Assembly: GCA_019310975.1 (NCBI GenBank)
Contig: JAFDDH010000025.1
Location: 1-34,260 of the forward strand
Source: Deltaproteobacteria bacterium
Lineage (GTDB): Bacteria > Myxococcota_A > UBA9160 > UBA4427
Reading direction: 5' to 3'
Length of the DNA: 34,260 nucleotides
The position numbers were made by a program, and so were the translations under genes. Positions 25,203 to 32,544 of this stretch are shown in pieces. A model generated the notes under the pieces. It had not been told where the DNA came from. It made no database searches and saw only the letters and a program-made list of their open reading frames with translations. Numbering within the stretch: the first letter of the stretch is position 1; each line of letters begins with the position of its first letter.

Positions 25203-25820
25203 GTGCCGGCGCAGCGCGAACGCATCCGCGTCGTCGTCGCGACCGGCAACCCGGGAAAGTGGGCCGAGATTCGCGCCATTCTGGACGGGGCCGTCTTCGA
25301 CGTCTGCGGTCTCGACGAGTGGGCGCCCGTCGACTTCCCCGAGGAGGGGGCCGACTACGCGACGAATGCCATCCTGAAGGCCCGCACGGTGGCTCACCAC
25401 ACGGGCGAGCTCGCCGTCGCCGACGACTCGGGGCTGGAGGTCGAGGCCCTCGACAACGCCCCGGGCCCCTACTCGGCCCGCTACGGCGGCGAAGCCCTCG
25501 ATGACACGGGTCGCGTCGCCCACCTGCTGCAAGCCCTGAAGGCGGTCGCCCCGGACCAACGCCGTGCCCGCTTCGTCTGCGTCGCCGCCGCCGTCTCGCC
25601 AGACGGCCGCACCATCACGGCGCGCGGCGAGTGCCCGGGCCAGATCCTCACAGCCCCACGCGGCCGGGGCGGCTTCGGCTACGACCCGATCTTCCAACCC
25701 GCCCCACACGACCGCGCCATGGCCGAGCTCTCCAGCCAGGAGAAGAACTCCCTCTCCCACCGAGCCCAAGCCTTCCGAGCCCTAGCCAACCAACTCCCAA
25801 CCCTCGCCCCGCCCCCCTAG
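25203..25820 (+). CDS. rdgB: Non-canonical purine NTP pyrophosphatase (RdgB/HAM1)
   Basis: 205 residues. It hydrolyses dITP, ITP and XTP to monophosphates and so keeps them out of DNA and RNA. VVATGNPGKWAEI is the N-terminal (T/S)xNxxK motif. VADDSGLEVEAL, PGPYSARYGGE, GRGGFGYDPIFQP and ELSSQEKNSLSHRAQA are the family blocks with metal and base-binding residues. Start is GTG 25203, 4 nt after the rph stop. The last 35 codons have an unusual share of CCC/CCA codons and the end (QLPTLAPPP) runs into repeat-rich intergenic DNA. The annotation is secure. Confidence 0.96.
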   Translation: MPAQRERIRVVVATGNPGKWAEIRAILDGAVFDVCGLDEWAPVDFPEEGADYATNAILKARTVAHHTGELAVADDSGLEVEALDNAPGPYSARYGGEALDDTGRVAHLLQALKAVAPDQRRARFVCVAAAVSPDGRTITARGECPGQILTAPRGRGGFGYDPIFQPAPHDRAMAELSSQEKNSLSHRAQAFRALANQLPTLAPPP

Positions 25821-25848
25821 CCCCACCGACTCGGTCCGGTCCTCCCCC

Positions 25849-25944
25849 GATCCACGAGGCCAGAGCCCTGCCACCGATTCACGAGGCTGGAGTTCTGCCA
25901 CCGATTCACGAGGCTGGAGTTCTGCCACCGATTCACGAGGCTGG
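25849..25944 (+). repeat. 3.6 tandem copies of a 27-bp repeat
   Basis: Units at 25849-25875 (divergent), 25876-25902 and 25903-25929 (identical to each other), and a partial one at 25930-25944. The unit begins GATTCACGAGGCTGGAG and ends TTCTGCCACC. There are no spacers, so it is not a CRISPR array. It starts 28 nt after the rdgB stop. Confidence 0.92.
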
Positions 25945-26076
25945 GATGATGAAGGCCTGGCGTGAACTAAAGCGCAGTAGAACCGCCCCCAAAGAACCCC
26001 GCACATCCAACGGGCAACGACGCCATCCCGGCGGTGCCCCCCCCACGAGCCATTCACGCCAGGCCTTCATCATCCC
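25943..26076. repeat. 134-bp element bounded by 24-bp perfect inverted repeats
   Basis: Positions 25943-25966 (beginning GGGATGATGAAGG) are the exact reverse complement of 26053-26076. The 86 bp between has no gene. The outer flanks still pair partly. It could be a MITE-like element or a very long hairpin between the convergent rdgB and PilZ genes. No target-site duplication is obvious, and its left end is fused to the last 27-bp repeat unit. Confidence 0.9.
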
Positions 26077-26087
26077 GGCCCTGGCAC

Positions 26088-26164
26088 CGCTCAACACTCA
26101 CTCAAGAATCACTCAACGTTCGCTCAACACCCACTCAACAATCACTCGACAACCACTCAACGAC
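26088..26164. repeat. Seven tandem 11-bp repeats ending at the PilZ-gene stop
   Basis: Units start at 26088, 26099, 26110, 26121, 26132, 26143 and 26154. Consensus is C(A/G)CTCAACANN; most differ at one to three positions. An eighth degenerate unit (26165-26175) overlaps the stop codon and last codons of the PilZ gene. The period equals about one helical turn. Confidence 0.9.
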
Positions 26165-26167
26165 GGT

Positions 26168-26896
26168 TCAAACATCCAACTCCGCCATCCGCCGCTTCAC
26201 ATACGCCCGAATCTGCTCGACATCCTCCTCCGCACCACTCCCGAACCGAATCCCCATCCCCATCGGCAGATTCGGCCGCTGCAGATTTCCCGGCACGTTC
26301 GAGAACATCACCAGTCCCGAGATCCGAATGTGGTTCGCGGGCAGGCGCAGCTCGATGTCCACCGTCGCCCCGTCCATACTCGCGCGTGGCGTTTCGAGGA
26401 ATGCACCGCCTTCGGAGAGGCTGTACACGACCGCATCCTTCGTGCGCCCACCTACGAAGACGCGTGCCAGCAGGTAAGTGGGTACGCGAAGATGCCGACG
26501 ACCATGGTCGTCGCGATCCCCGCAGATTGCACGATTCAGCTGAAAGCGGAGGGTGCCGTCGTCATAGGGCTCCCACAGAGCGAGCTGCATGCCGGCGGTG
26601 CGCAGCTTCTTGCGCTCGTCGTCGGTCGGCGATTTACCGACCGACACCAGCATGAGGCCACTCGCGGGACCGAGCTTGCGAAGGATCTTGATCTGCTTCT
26701 TGAGCGTCTGGCTGGGCGCTTCGGTCGGGATCATGACTGCGGAGATCAGAATGCGGCGCTCCTGCAGGATCGTCTGGGCCTCCTCGAAGTTGGAGACCAG
26801 TACCGGCTCTGTACCGAAGGCAAGAATGCGTTCGGCGAGCTTGTGGCTGCTCCCATCGAGGGACTCGAGCAAGATGACGTTTCCAGAGCTCGACAT
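26168..26896 (-). CDS. PilZ-domain protein with a receiver-like N-terminal domain
   Basis: 242 residues. Residues 1-125 follow a response-regulator-like fold: VILLESLDGSSHKLAERILA, AVMIPTEAPSQTLKKQIKIL and GLMLVSVGKSPTDDERKKL. The phosphorylation-site Asp is missing (VMIPTEAP has Ile), so it is a pseudo-receiver. From about residue 130 comes a PilZ domain: RRHLRVP supplies the RxxxR c-di-GMP motif and VVYSLSEGGAFLETP the second motif, where the usual Asp/Asn is Ser. c-di-GMP binding is therefore possible but weakened. Such proteins regulate motility or exopolysaccharide in the cytoplasm. ATG 26896 is chosen; a GTG 18 codons upstream is an alternative. A small unknown gene lies upstream on the same strand. 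Confidence 0.85.
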   Translation of the reverse strand: MSSSGNVILLESLDGSSHKLAERILAFGTEPVLVSNFEEAQTILQERRILISAVMIPTEAPSQTLKKQIKILRKLGPASGLMLVSVGKSPTDDERKKLRTAGMQLALWEPYDDGTLRFQLNRAICGDRDDHGRRHLRVPTYLLARVFVGGRTKDAVVYSLSEGGAFLETPRASMDGATVDIELRLPANHIRISGLVMFSNVPGNLQRPNLPMGMGIRFGSGAEEDVEQIRAYVKRRMAELDV

Positions 26897-26974
26897 GCTC
26901 GCTCGAATCGGTGGAATTCCGGTTCGTCTTGAGCTGAGTTGCACGGGCACGAGTGCGCTCGGCTCTGCGGAGGC

Positions 26975-27268
26975 TCAATTGGGGGAGAAGATCCGCGCCA
27001 GGGTCTCCTCCGGCGTCGGGTGGCGCGGGTCGTAGCGCAGCAGCCGGGCCCGCAGGCGCTTTTGCTCCCTCGGGTCGATCGAGAGCGACTCGGCGGTCAG
27101 GAAGCCCACCAGGTGCAGGTCGCAGAAGCTCAGGGCGGCCTCGCGAGGCAGCTCCTCCGGATCCCAGCCCAGCTCCTGCAGACACAGCCAGAGGCCGTAG
27201 CGGGGCACGAGCTGGCCCACGCTGACGCAGATCTCCACGAAGAGATGATCGAACCGACGGCGCTTCAC
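26975..27268 (-). CDS. Small conserved-looking protein of unknown function
   Basis: 97 residues, starting GTG 27268. It is helical and mixed in charge, with a Trp/Leu-rich centre (YGLWLCLQELGWDPEEL) and a second part rich in Leu and Arg (EQKRLRARLLRYDPRHPTPE). It ends TLARIFSPN. It has no signal peptide or membrane segment. I recognise no family. The amino-acid sequence looks like a folded domain rather than a shadow frame, and it sits 78 nt upstream of the PilZ gene on the same strand, so they may be cotranscribed. Confidence 0.6.
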   Translation of the reverse strand: MKRRRFDHLFVEICVSVGQLVPRYGLWLCLQELGWDPEELPREAALSFCDLHLVGFLTAESLSIDPREQKRLRARLLRYDPRHPTPEETLARIFSPN

Positions 27269-27406
27269 ACTCAGAAGTGGGACACGGCCTGGGGTTGTGT
27301 CACCTCAGATCAGGCATTTCGCCGGTTCCGCTCCGAGTCTCGGGCGCGCTACCCGCAGGGGCACGGTATGCTCCCGCGCGAGCCGTAACGACCGAGGGGG
27401 GGGATC

Positions 27407-28711
27407 GTGACGGAGGACTTGACGGTTGCGCCCACGGGACGACCGCGTCGGAGCCTGACCTTCCGGATCCTCGTGGGGATGGCAGCCGGGCTGGCGACCG
27501 GCGTGCTTCTCAACCTGCTGCTGCGCGCCGACACGGTTGCGGGCGGCCCCGTCGAGCAGCTGATCCGTACCGGCATCGTGGACGGCGTCTTCTACGTCGG
27601 CGGCGCCGTCTTCATGGCCAGTCTGAAGCTGCTCGTGGTGCCCCTGGTCTTCGTTTCGCTGGTCTGCGGCACGGCCTCTCTCGACGACATCAGCCGCCTG
27701 GGCCGGATTGGTGGCAAGACGTTGGGGCTCTATCTACTCACCACCGCGATCGCCATCACACTGGCATTGCTCGCCGCCAGCATCGTTCGGCCGGGTGCGG
27801 GTCTCGACCTGCCCGCGGACCTCAGCTTTGCGACCAAGCAGGCGCCGGGGTTCGCCGACACCCTGGTGAATATCTTCCCGAGCAACCCGGTCCGCGCGAT
27901 GTCCGAGGGCAACATGCTCCAGGTCATCGTATTCGCCGCGCTCTTCGGCTTCGCGATGACGCTCTCCGGCGCGCCGGGGCGGCGCCTGCTCGAGTTCTTT
28001 CAGGATGCCAATGCGGTGGTGTTGCGACTGGTGACGGTGCTGATGGAGGTCGCGCCCTACGGCGTCTTCTGCCTGCTGGCCAAGATCTTCGCGCTACAGG
28101 GGCTCTCTGCCATCATCCAGATGTTCGGCTACTTCTGCGTCGTGCTCGGCGTGCTCCTGGTGCACGGGATGCTCACGTATCCGGCGCTGCTCAGAACCCT
28201 CTCGGGTCTCGATCCTCTGACATTCGCCCGCAAGATGCGGGCGCCGATCTCCTTCGCGTTCAGCACGGCGAGCAGCAATGCAACGCTGCCGGTCACGCTG
28301 GAGACGGTGGAGGACCGCCTCGGTGTCAACAACAAGGTGGCCTCGTTCACGATCCCGCTCGGCGCCACCATCAACATGGATGGCACGGCGATCATGCAGG
28401 GCGTGGCGACGGGCTTCATCGCCCAGGCCTACGGGATCGACCTCACGCTGGTCGACTATCTGATGGTGGTGTTGACCGCGACGCTCGCGTCGATCGGGAC
28501 CGCCGGCGTACCCGGTGTCGGGCTGATCATGCTGGCCATGGTGCTCAAGCAGGTGAACCTGCCGGTGGAGGGCATCGGGCTGATCATCGGCGTCGACCGG
28601 CTGCTCGACATGGTGCGCACGGCCGTGAACATCACCGGGGATGCGGCCGTCACGTGCATCGTTGCGAAGAGCGAGGGCGAGCTCTCCCAGGAGATCTTCG
28701 AGCTCGACTGA
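27407..28711 (+). CDS. Dicarboxylate/amino acid:cation symporter (DAACS, GltP/DctA type)
   Basis: 434 residues. It imports glutamate, aspartate or C4-dicarboxylates with H+ or Na+. The family motifs are in order: FSTASSNATLPVT (the SSSAT-like hairpin 1, here STASSNAT), GATINMDGTAIMQ (NMDGT), LASIGTAGVPG (hairpin 2) and GVDRLLDMVRTAVNITGD (substrate-binding Asp, Arg and Asn). About eight transmembrane helices plus two re-entrant loops fit the GltPh fold. Start is GTG 27407 after a G-rich ribosome-binding stretch. A -10-like TATGCT lies at 27367-27372. The substrate among this family cannot be resolved by eye. Confidence 0.94.
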   Translation: MTEDLTVAPTGRPRRSLTFRILVGMAAGLATGVLLNLLLRADTVAGGPVEQLIRTGIVDGVFYVGGAVFMASLKLLVVPLVFVSLVCGTASLDDISRLGRIGGKTLGLYLLTTAIAITLALLAASIVRPGAGLDLPADLSFATKQAPGFADTLVNIFPSNPVRAMSEGNMLQVIVFAALFGFAMTLSGAPGRRLLEFFQDANAVVLRLVTVLMEVAPYGVFCLLAKIFALQGLSAIIQMFGYFCVVLGVLLVHGMLTYPALLRTLSGLDPLTFARKMRAPISFAFSTASSNATLPVTLETVEDRLGVNNKVASFTIPLGATINMDGTAIMQGVATGFIAQAYGIDLTLVDYLMVVLTATLASIGTAGVPGVGLIMLAMVLKQVNLPVEGIGLIIGVDRLLDMVRTAVNITGDAAVTCIVAKSEGELSQEIFELD

Positions 28712-28791
28712 GCCGGCTGCGGCAGGCGCCCGCACCCCCGTGGGCCACACGACTGGCCGGCTACGTAACCCCCTCGGTGTCGGCACCGTAG

Positions 28792-29382
28792 ATGGCGGGT
28801 AGAGTCACTGGAATGGCGGCCGGGACCGAGAAGAGCGCCGGGCAGCGGTGGAGTGAAATGATGGCCGCCGCTCAGACGGGCGACGGCGAGGTATATCGAA
28901 CGCTCCTGGAGGAGATCATGCCCGGACTGCGCGCGATGGTGCGTGCCCGTGTCTTCGATCATGCTGCGGCGGAGGATGTGGTGCAGAACGTTCTGCTCTC
29001 GCTGCATCGAGCGCGGCACACCTATCGACCCGAGCGCCCGTTTCGTCCCTGGCTCAATGCGATTGCCCGCAACGCCATCGTCGACTCGTTCCGTGAAGGC
29101 GGGCGGCGGCGGGAGCGTGAGGTGGGGGTCGAGTTGATCGACGAGTTTGCGGCGCCCTGGGCGGAGCCGATCGGTGAGTCCGAGGTGCTCTCGCCCGAGC
29201 TGGCGGCCGCGCTCGAACGATTGCCCGACAAGCAGCGTGAGGCCGTTCAGCTGATTCAGGTCGAGGGACTCTCGGTCGTGGAGGCCGCCGCACGCGCTGG
29301 TGTGACATCCGGTGCATTGAAGGTCCGGGCTCACCGCGGCTATCGGGCGCTGCGCAAAGCGCTGCGCGGGGCAGGAATATGA
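28792..29382 (+). CDS. ECF-family RNA polymerase sigma factor
   Basis: 196 residues. Region 2 is at about 30-100 (GLRAMVRARVFDHAAAEDVV, QNVLLSLHRARHTY, FRPWLNAIARNAIVDSFRE). Region 4 is at about 140-190 (ALERLPDKQREAVQLIQVEG, LSVVEAAARAGVTSGALKVR). It recruits RNA polymerase to its own promoter set. The next gene, an NrsF-like membrane protein, starts within its stop codon (ATGA overlap at 29379-29382), so it is held by a cognate anti-sigma. Start is uncertain: ATG 28792 or 28813, neither with a good ribosome-binding site. Subfamily placement is inferred from the partner. Confidence 0.93.
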   Translation: MAGRVTGMAAGTEKSAGQRWSEMMAAAQTGDGEVYRTLLEEIMPGLRAMVRARVFDHAAAEDVVQNVLLSLHRARHTYRPERPFRPWLNAIARNAIVDSFREGGRRREREVGVELIDEFAAPWAEPIGESEVLSPELAAALERLPDKQREAVQLIQVEGLSVVEAAARAGVTSGALKVRAHRGYRALRKALRGAGI

Positions 29383-30038
29383 GCGGGCCCGCACAGGATC
29401 TGATCGATGCTCTGGCCACCGACCTGGCGCCGATTCGTCGTATTCCGCGCGTCCGAGAGGGGCTGGCCGGGGTGGTCGGGATCTGGGGCGTCGTCACGTT
29501 GGGTGCGGCCTGGATGCGCGAGCCGAGGCTCGACCTGTCGATCCGGCTCGCGACCGACGGCGCCTTTGCGGGCATCCTGTTGGGGCTCGCGCTGGCCGCG
29601 CTGGCAGGCACCATCGCGGGTCTGGCCGGTGCGGTACCGGGCCGCGAGCCGCTCGAGCGGCGGGCGCGCTGGATTGGGCTGGGCGGCCTGGCGCTCGCCC
29701 TGATCGTCGGTCTCTACGCCAGCCTGGTGGCGCAGGGCGCCGGCGCCACCGCACCGCTCGGCCAGGACGCCGTATGCCTCTCGATGGGCGTGTCGATCGG
29801 CCTGGCTCCGGCCGCCGTCCTGCTCGCCTTCGCGCGCAGAGGACACGTACTGCGGCCCGCGCGCGATGCGGTGCTGCTCATCGTCGGGGGCTTCGGGCTC
29901 GGTGGCCTGGCAGTCCAGATCGTCTGTCACCACGAGGGCGCGCGCCACATGCTGCTCGGGCACGTCATGGTTCCGCCTCTCTTGCTGGCGCTGGCCGCGA
30001 TTCCGCTCACGCTCTGGCTGGCGTCCCGGGTGCGCTGA
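29379..30038 (+). CDS. NrsF-like (DUF1109) membrane anti-sigma factor
   Basis: 219 residues with about six transmembrane helices, starting in the 4-nt ATGA overlap with the ECF sigma gene. The N-terminus (LIDALATDLAPIRRIPRVRE) is a short cytoplasmic segment of the kind that binds the sigma factor in NrsF proteins. The conserved periplasmic-side patch near the end reads IVCHHEGARHMLLGHVMVP, like the Cys/His-containing motif of DUF1109. In Caulobacter and relatives NrsF proteins release the sigma factor in response to metal or redox stress. A similar role here is inference. The family match is moderate to good by topology, context and motif. Confidence 0.82.
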   Translation: MSGPAQDLIDALATDLAPIRRIPRVREGLAGVVGIWGVVTLGAAWMREPRLDLSIRLATDGAFAGILLGLALAALAGTIAGLAGAVPGREPLERRARWIGLGGLALALIVGLYASLVAQGAGATAPLGQDAVCLSMGVSIGLAPAAVLLAFARRGHVLRPARDAVLLIVGGFGLGGLAVQIVCHHEGARHMLLGHVMVPPLLLALAAIPLTLWLASRVR

Positions 30039-30055
30039 CCGGGCATCTCGACCTG

Positions 30056-30175
30056 CTAGCAGCCCGTTGAAGAACCCCCGCCGTCGCCATGCACCGGCCT
30101 TTTGGCCCAGCTCTGCGTTGCGAAACCTTGCCGTAGAGCGACTACGCCTGCGGTTCCGCGCCTTGATCTTGCTAG
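30056..30175. repeat. 120-bp MITE-like element with 6-bp terminal inverted repeats
   Basis: It begins CTAGCAGCCCGTTGAAGAAC and ends in TGCTAG, so its ends are inverted repeats (CTAGCA/TGCTAG). The interior has nested stems: GCGAAACC (30120-30127) with GGTTCCGC (30152-30159, one mismatch), and CGTAG (30132-30136) with CTACG (30142-30146) around AGCGA. I recall similar CAGCCCGTTGAA-type ends on short dispersed repeats in deltaproteobacterial-type genomes, but I cannot check that here. No coding capacity. It fills most of the 149-nt gap before the phosphatase gene. Confidence 0.5.
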
Positions 30176-30187
30176 TGTTCGCGCCCG

Positions 30188-30805
30188 ATGGACACCCCGG
30201 CGTCACATTGTGAGCTGCTCCTGATCCGCCACGCGGAGAGTGAGTGGAACGCATCGGGGCGCTGGCAGGGGCACGCCGATCCGCCGCTCTCCGACCACGG
30301 ACTCTCTCAGGCGCAGGCGCTGGCCGAATCGCTCGCGCAGGCGCTCGGAGACGAACGTCCCCGGCTGCTTCTCAGCAGTGATCTGCGCCGCGCCTGGCAG
30401 ACCGCGGAGGCGGTCGGTCGCTCGATGGGTCTCGCCCCGCATCCAGATCCGCGTCTGCGCGAGCTCGACATTGGGAATTGGTCGGGTCTCGAGCGAGACG
30501 AGATCCTGGCGCGCGATCCGGACGGGCTGGCGCGCTTCGAGGCGGGTGGGCTGGAGGTGCGACCCGGCGGCGGCGAGACGCGACACGAGATTCGCGTGCG
30601 TGCCCGGCGCACGATGGCGGAGTGGGTCGAGGAGAATCCGATCGGCCTGATCATCGTCGTCACCCACCTCGGCTTCCTGCGCGCACTGCTGCCGGGCGAG
30701 GAGCTCGGCAATGCGGAGTGGATTCGGCTCACGGCCAGCGACGCGCTGAGTCGGCGTGCGCGCGTGGAGACGGGGCGGGACGAGGCGCAGAGCACGCCAC
30801 TCTGA
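30188..30805 (+). CDS. Histidine phosphatase family protein (phosphoglycerate mutase-like)
   Basis: 205 residues. LLIRHAESEWN contains the RHG-type motif as RHA, with His15 the phosphorylated residue and Arg14 beside it. SSDLRRAWQTAE, RELDIGNWSG (Glu92) and VVTHLGFLRALL (His160) complete the active site. This branch hydrolyses small phosphate esters; possible substrates include phosphoglycerate or alpha-ribazole phosphate, and neither is favoured here. The ATG is 12 nt after a MITE-like element, with no ribosome-binding site; a TAGTGT -10-like hexamer at 30173-30178 would give a nearly leaderless message. It converges on cstA with 34 nt between the stops. Confidence 0.92.
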   Translation: MDTPASHCELLLIRHAESEWNASGRWQGHADPPLSDHGLSQAQALAESLAQALGDERPRLLLSSDLRRAWQTAEAVGRSMGLAPHPDPRLRELDIGNWSGLERDEILARDPDGLARFEAGGLEVRPGGGETRHEIRVRARRTMAEWVEENPIGLIIVVTHLGFLRALLPGEELGNAEWIRLTASDALSRRARVETGRDEAQSTPL

Positions 30806-30839
30806 CCGACGACGACCAACCGCCGACGCCTCGGCTGGC

Positions 30840-32531
30840 TCAGAAGGGCGCTCCGGCGCTCGCCGGTGCGACGCTTCCGCGCTCGCGCACGAGTAACATC
30901 AACCCCTCGAGCGTGATCCACACGTCGAGTGCGAGGATCAGTGTGCCGGACAGGGCCAGCAGCCAGAGGTCGGCGAAGTCCGCGTAGTAGGCAATCAGAT
31001 TGCCCGTCATCGCCCACGCGGTCACGCCGCCCACCGCCAGCATGGGGACCAGCGTGTAGACGACGGGCCGTCCGTGCCGCTGCAGCCAGATCGAGACCAG
31101 CAATAGTGTCACACCCGCCACCAGCTGATTGGTGGTCCCGAAGAGTGGCCAGAGCGCGAGGCCGCCCTCGCCGCCACCCTGGGTGATGGCCAGCAGCAGG
31201 GCGGCTCCAATTCCGAGCGCCCCGGCCACGAACCGATTGGTGAGCAGCCGTACGTGGTAGGCCTCGGCCAACTCGACGATCACCAGGCGTTGGATGCGCG
31301 CACCGGTGTCGAGCGAGGTGGCCGCGAATGCGATCACCATGACGGCCATGAACGTCTTGGCGGTCCCAACCGGGATGCCGAGGCTCGCCACGAAAGTGGC
31401 GCCGCCGGAGACGAAGGCGTCGAGCTTGGCCGCCAATCCGTTGGCGGCTCCCCAGCTCGCGTAGTGGTCGTACCAATCGGCCGAGCTCGCGAAGCCCGCC
31501 GTCGCCGCCAGCACGGCCATCAGCCCCAGCAGGCCCTCGGCCAGCATGGCGCCATAGCCGATCGGGCGCGCGTCGGGCATGCAGGCCAGCTGCTTCGACG
31601 TGGTGCCGCTCGAGACCAGGCCATGGAAGCCCGAGATGGCGCCGCACGCGATCGTGACGAAGAGGAAGGGAATCATCGAGGGCGCGCCCTCGGGCTCGAG
31701 TTGGACGGCGGGCGCGACCACTTCGGGGCGAAGCACGAGCAGGCCCAGCAGCAGCGCTGCGAGCCCGGTGACGAGCTGGTGCGAGTTCAGATAGTCGCGC
31801 GGCTGCAGGAGCAGCCAGACGGGGAGCACCGAGGCGACGAAGGAGTAGAGGAGCAGCAGCCAGACCCAGGTGTAGACGGAGATCTCCGTGATCCAGGGGA
31901 ACGCCTGCGCGAAGGACTCCCCGTAGAAGATCGCCGCCAGCAGCAGCGCATAGGCGATCAGCGAGGGCACGAAGACCGGCAGGCCGCGCTTGTAGACGAG
32001 CCAGCCCAGCGCGGTTGCGACGATGATCTGGACGTTGATGGGGAAGATCGAGCCGGGCGTCGATTGGAAGAGTGTCCCGATGATGAAGGCGAATACGGCC
32101 AGCACGACCCAGATGAGCAGCGAGATCACGACCAGGAAGAGCGTCCGCATGCGCGGTCCGACCACCTGGCCGGCCACCTCGCCGATCGAGCGGCCGCCAT
32201 GGCGCGTGCTGATGACCAGCGCCGAGAAGTCGTGGGCCGCCCCCATGAAGATCGTCCCGATCGAGACCCAGAGCAGCGCCGGCAGCCAGCCCCAGATCAC
32301 GGCGATCGCCGGCCCCACGATCGGCGCGGCGCCGGCGATCGAGGCGAAGTGGTGGCCCCACAAGACGTGACGGGGTGTCGGCAGGTAGTCGACGCCATCC
32401 TCGAGCTCGCGGGCGGGCACCGGCTCGTCGTCGGACAGAGCGAAGATGCGCCGCGACAGGAAGCTCGAGTAGAAGCGGTAGCCGAGCGCGAAGGCGACGA
32501 AGACGATCAGCGCGAGCAGGGCGGCGTTCAC
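30840..32531 (-). CDS. cstA: CstA-family carbon-starvation transporter
   Basis: 563 residues, about 16 transmembrane helices. The family blocks are VDYLPTPRHVLWGHHFASIA, GAAPIVGPAIAVIWGWLPAL, GAAHDFSALVISTRHGGRSI, AISGFHGLVSSGTTSKQL and LWPLFGTTNQLVAGVTLLL. CstA proteins take up peptides or pyruvate under carbon limitation. This one is shorter than E. coli CstA (about 700), as in many non-enteric members. Start is GTG 32531 with AAGG 8 nt upstream; the frame is open much further but that part overlaps vanZ-like coding in another frame. It lies 13 nt after the vanZ-like gene, so the two form an operon. Substrate is inferred from the family only. Confidence 0.92.
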   Translation of the reverse strand: MNAALLALIVFVAFALGYRFYSSFLSRRIFALSDDEPVPARELEDGVDYLPTPRHVLWGHHFASIAGAAPIVGPAIAVIWGWLPALLWVSIGTIFMGAAHDFSALVISTRHGGRSIGEVAGQVVGPRMRTLFLVVISLLIWVVLAVFAFIIGTLFQSTPGSIFPINVQIIVATALGWLVYKRGLPVFVPSLIAYALLLAAIFYGESFAQAFPWITEISVYTWVWLLLLYSFVASVLPVWLLLQPRDYLNSHQLVTGLAALLLGLLVLRPEVVAPAVQLEPEGAPSMIPFLFVTIACGAISGFHGLVSSGTTSKQLACMPDARPIGYGAMLAEGLLGLMAVLAATAGFASSADWYDHYASWGAANGLAAKLDAFVSGGATFVASLGIPVGTAKTFMAVMVIAFAATSLDTGARIQRLVIVELAEAYHVRLLTNRFVAGALGIGAALLLAITQGGGEGGLALWPLFGTTNQLVAGVTLLLVSIWLQRHGRPVVYTLVPMLAVGGVTAWAMTGNLIAYYADFADLWLLALSGTLILALDVWITLEGLMLLVRERGSVAPASAGAPF

Positions 32532-32544
32532 GGCCGAGACCTTA

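Noticed and set aside
25849..25944. Possible CRISPR array
   Set aside because: The 27-bp units are directly tandem without spacers, and there are no cas genes.
25631..26932. A 433-codon plus-strand frame crossing rdgB, the repeats and the PilZ gene
   Set aside because: It is stitched from the wrong frame of rdgB, repeat translations (IHEAG units) and antisense of the PilZ gene. No start signal or domain.
28711..28762. Terminator after the symporter gene (AGCCGGC/GCCGGCT)
   Set aside because: A 7-bp stem with a 38-nt loop and no T-run is too weak to call.
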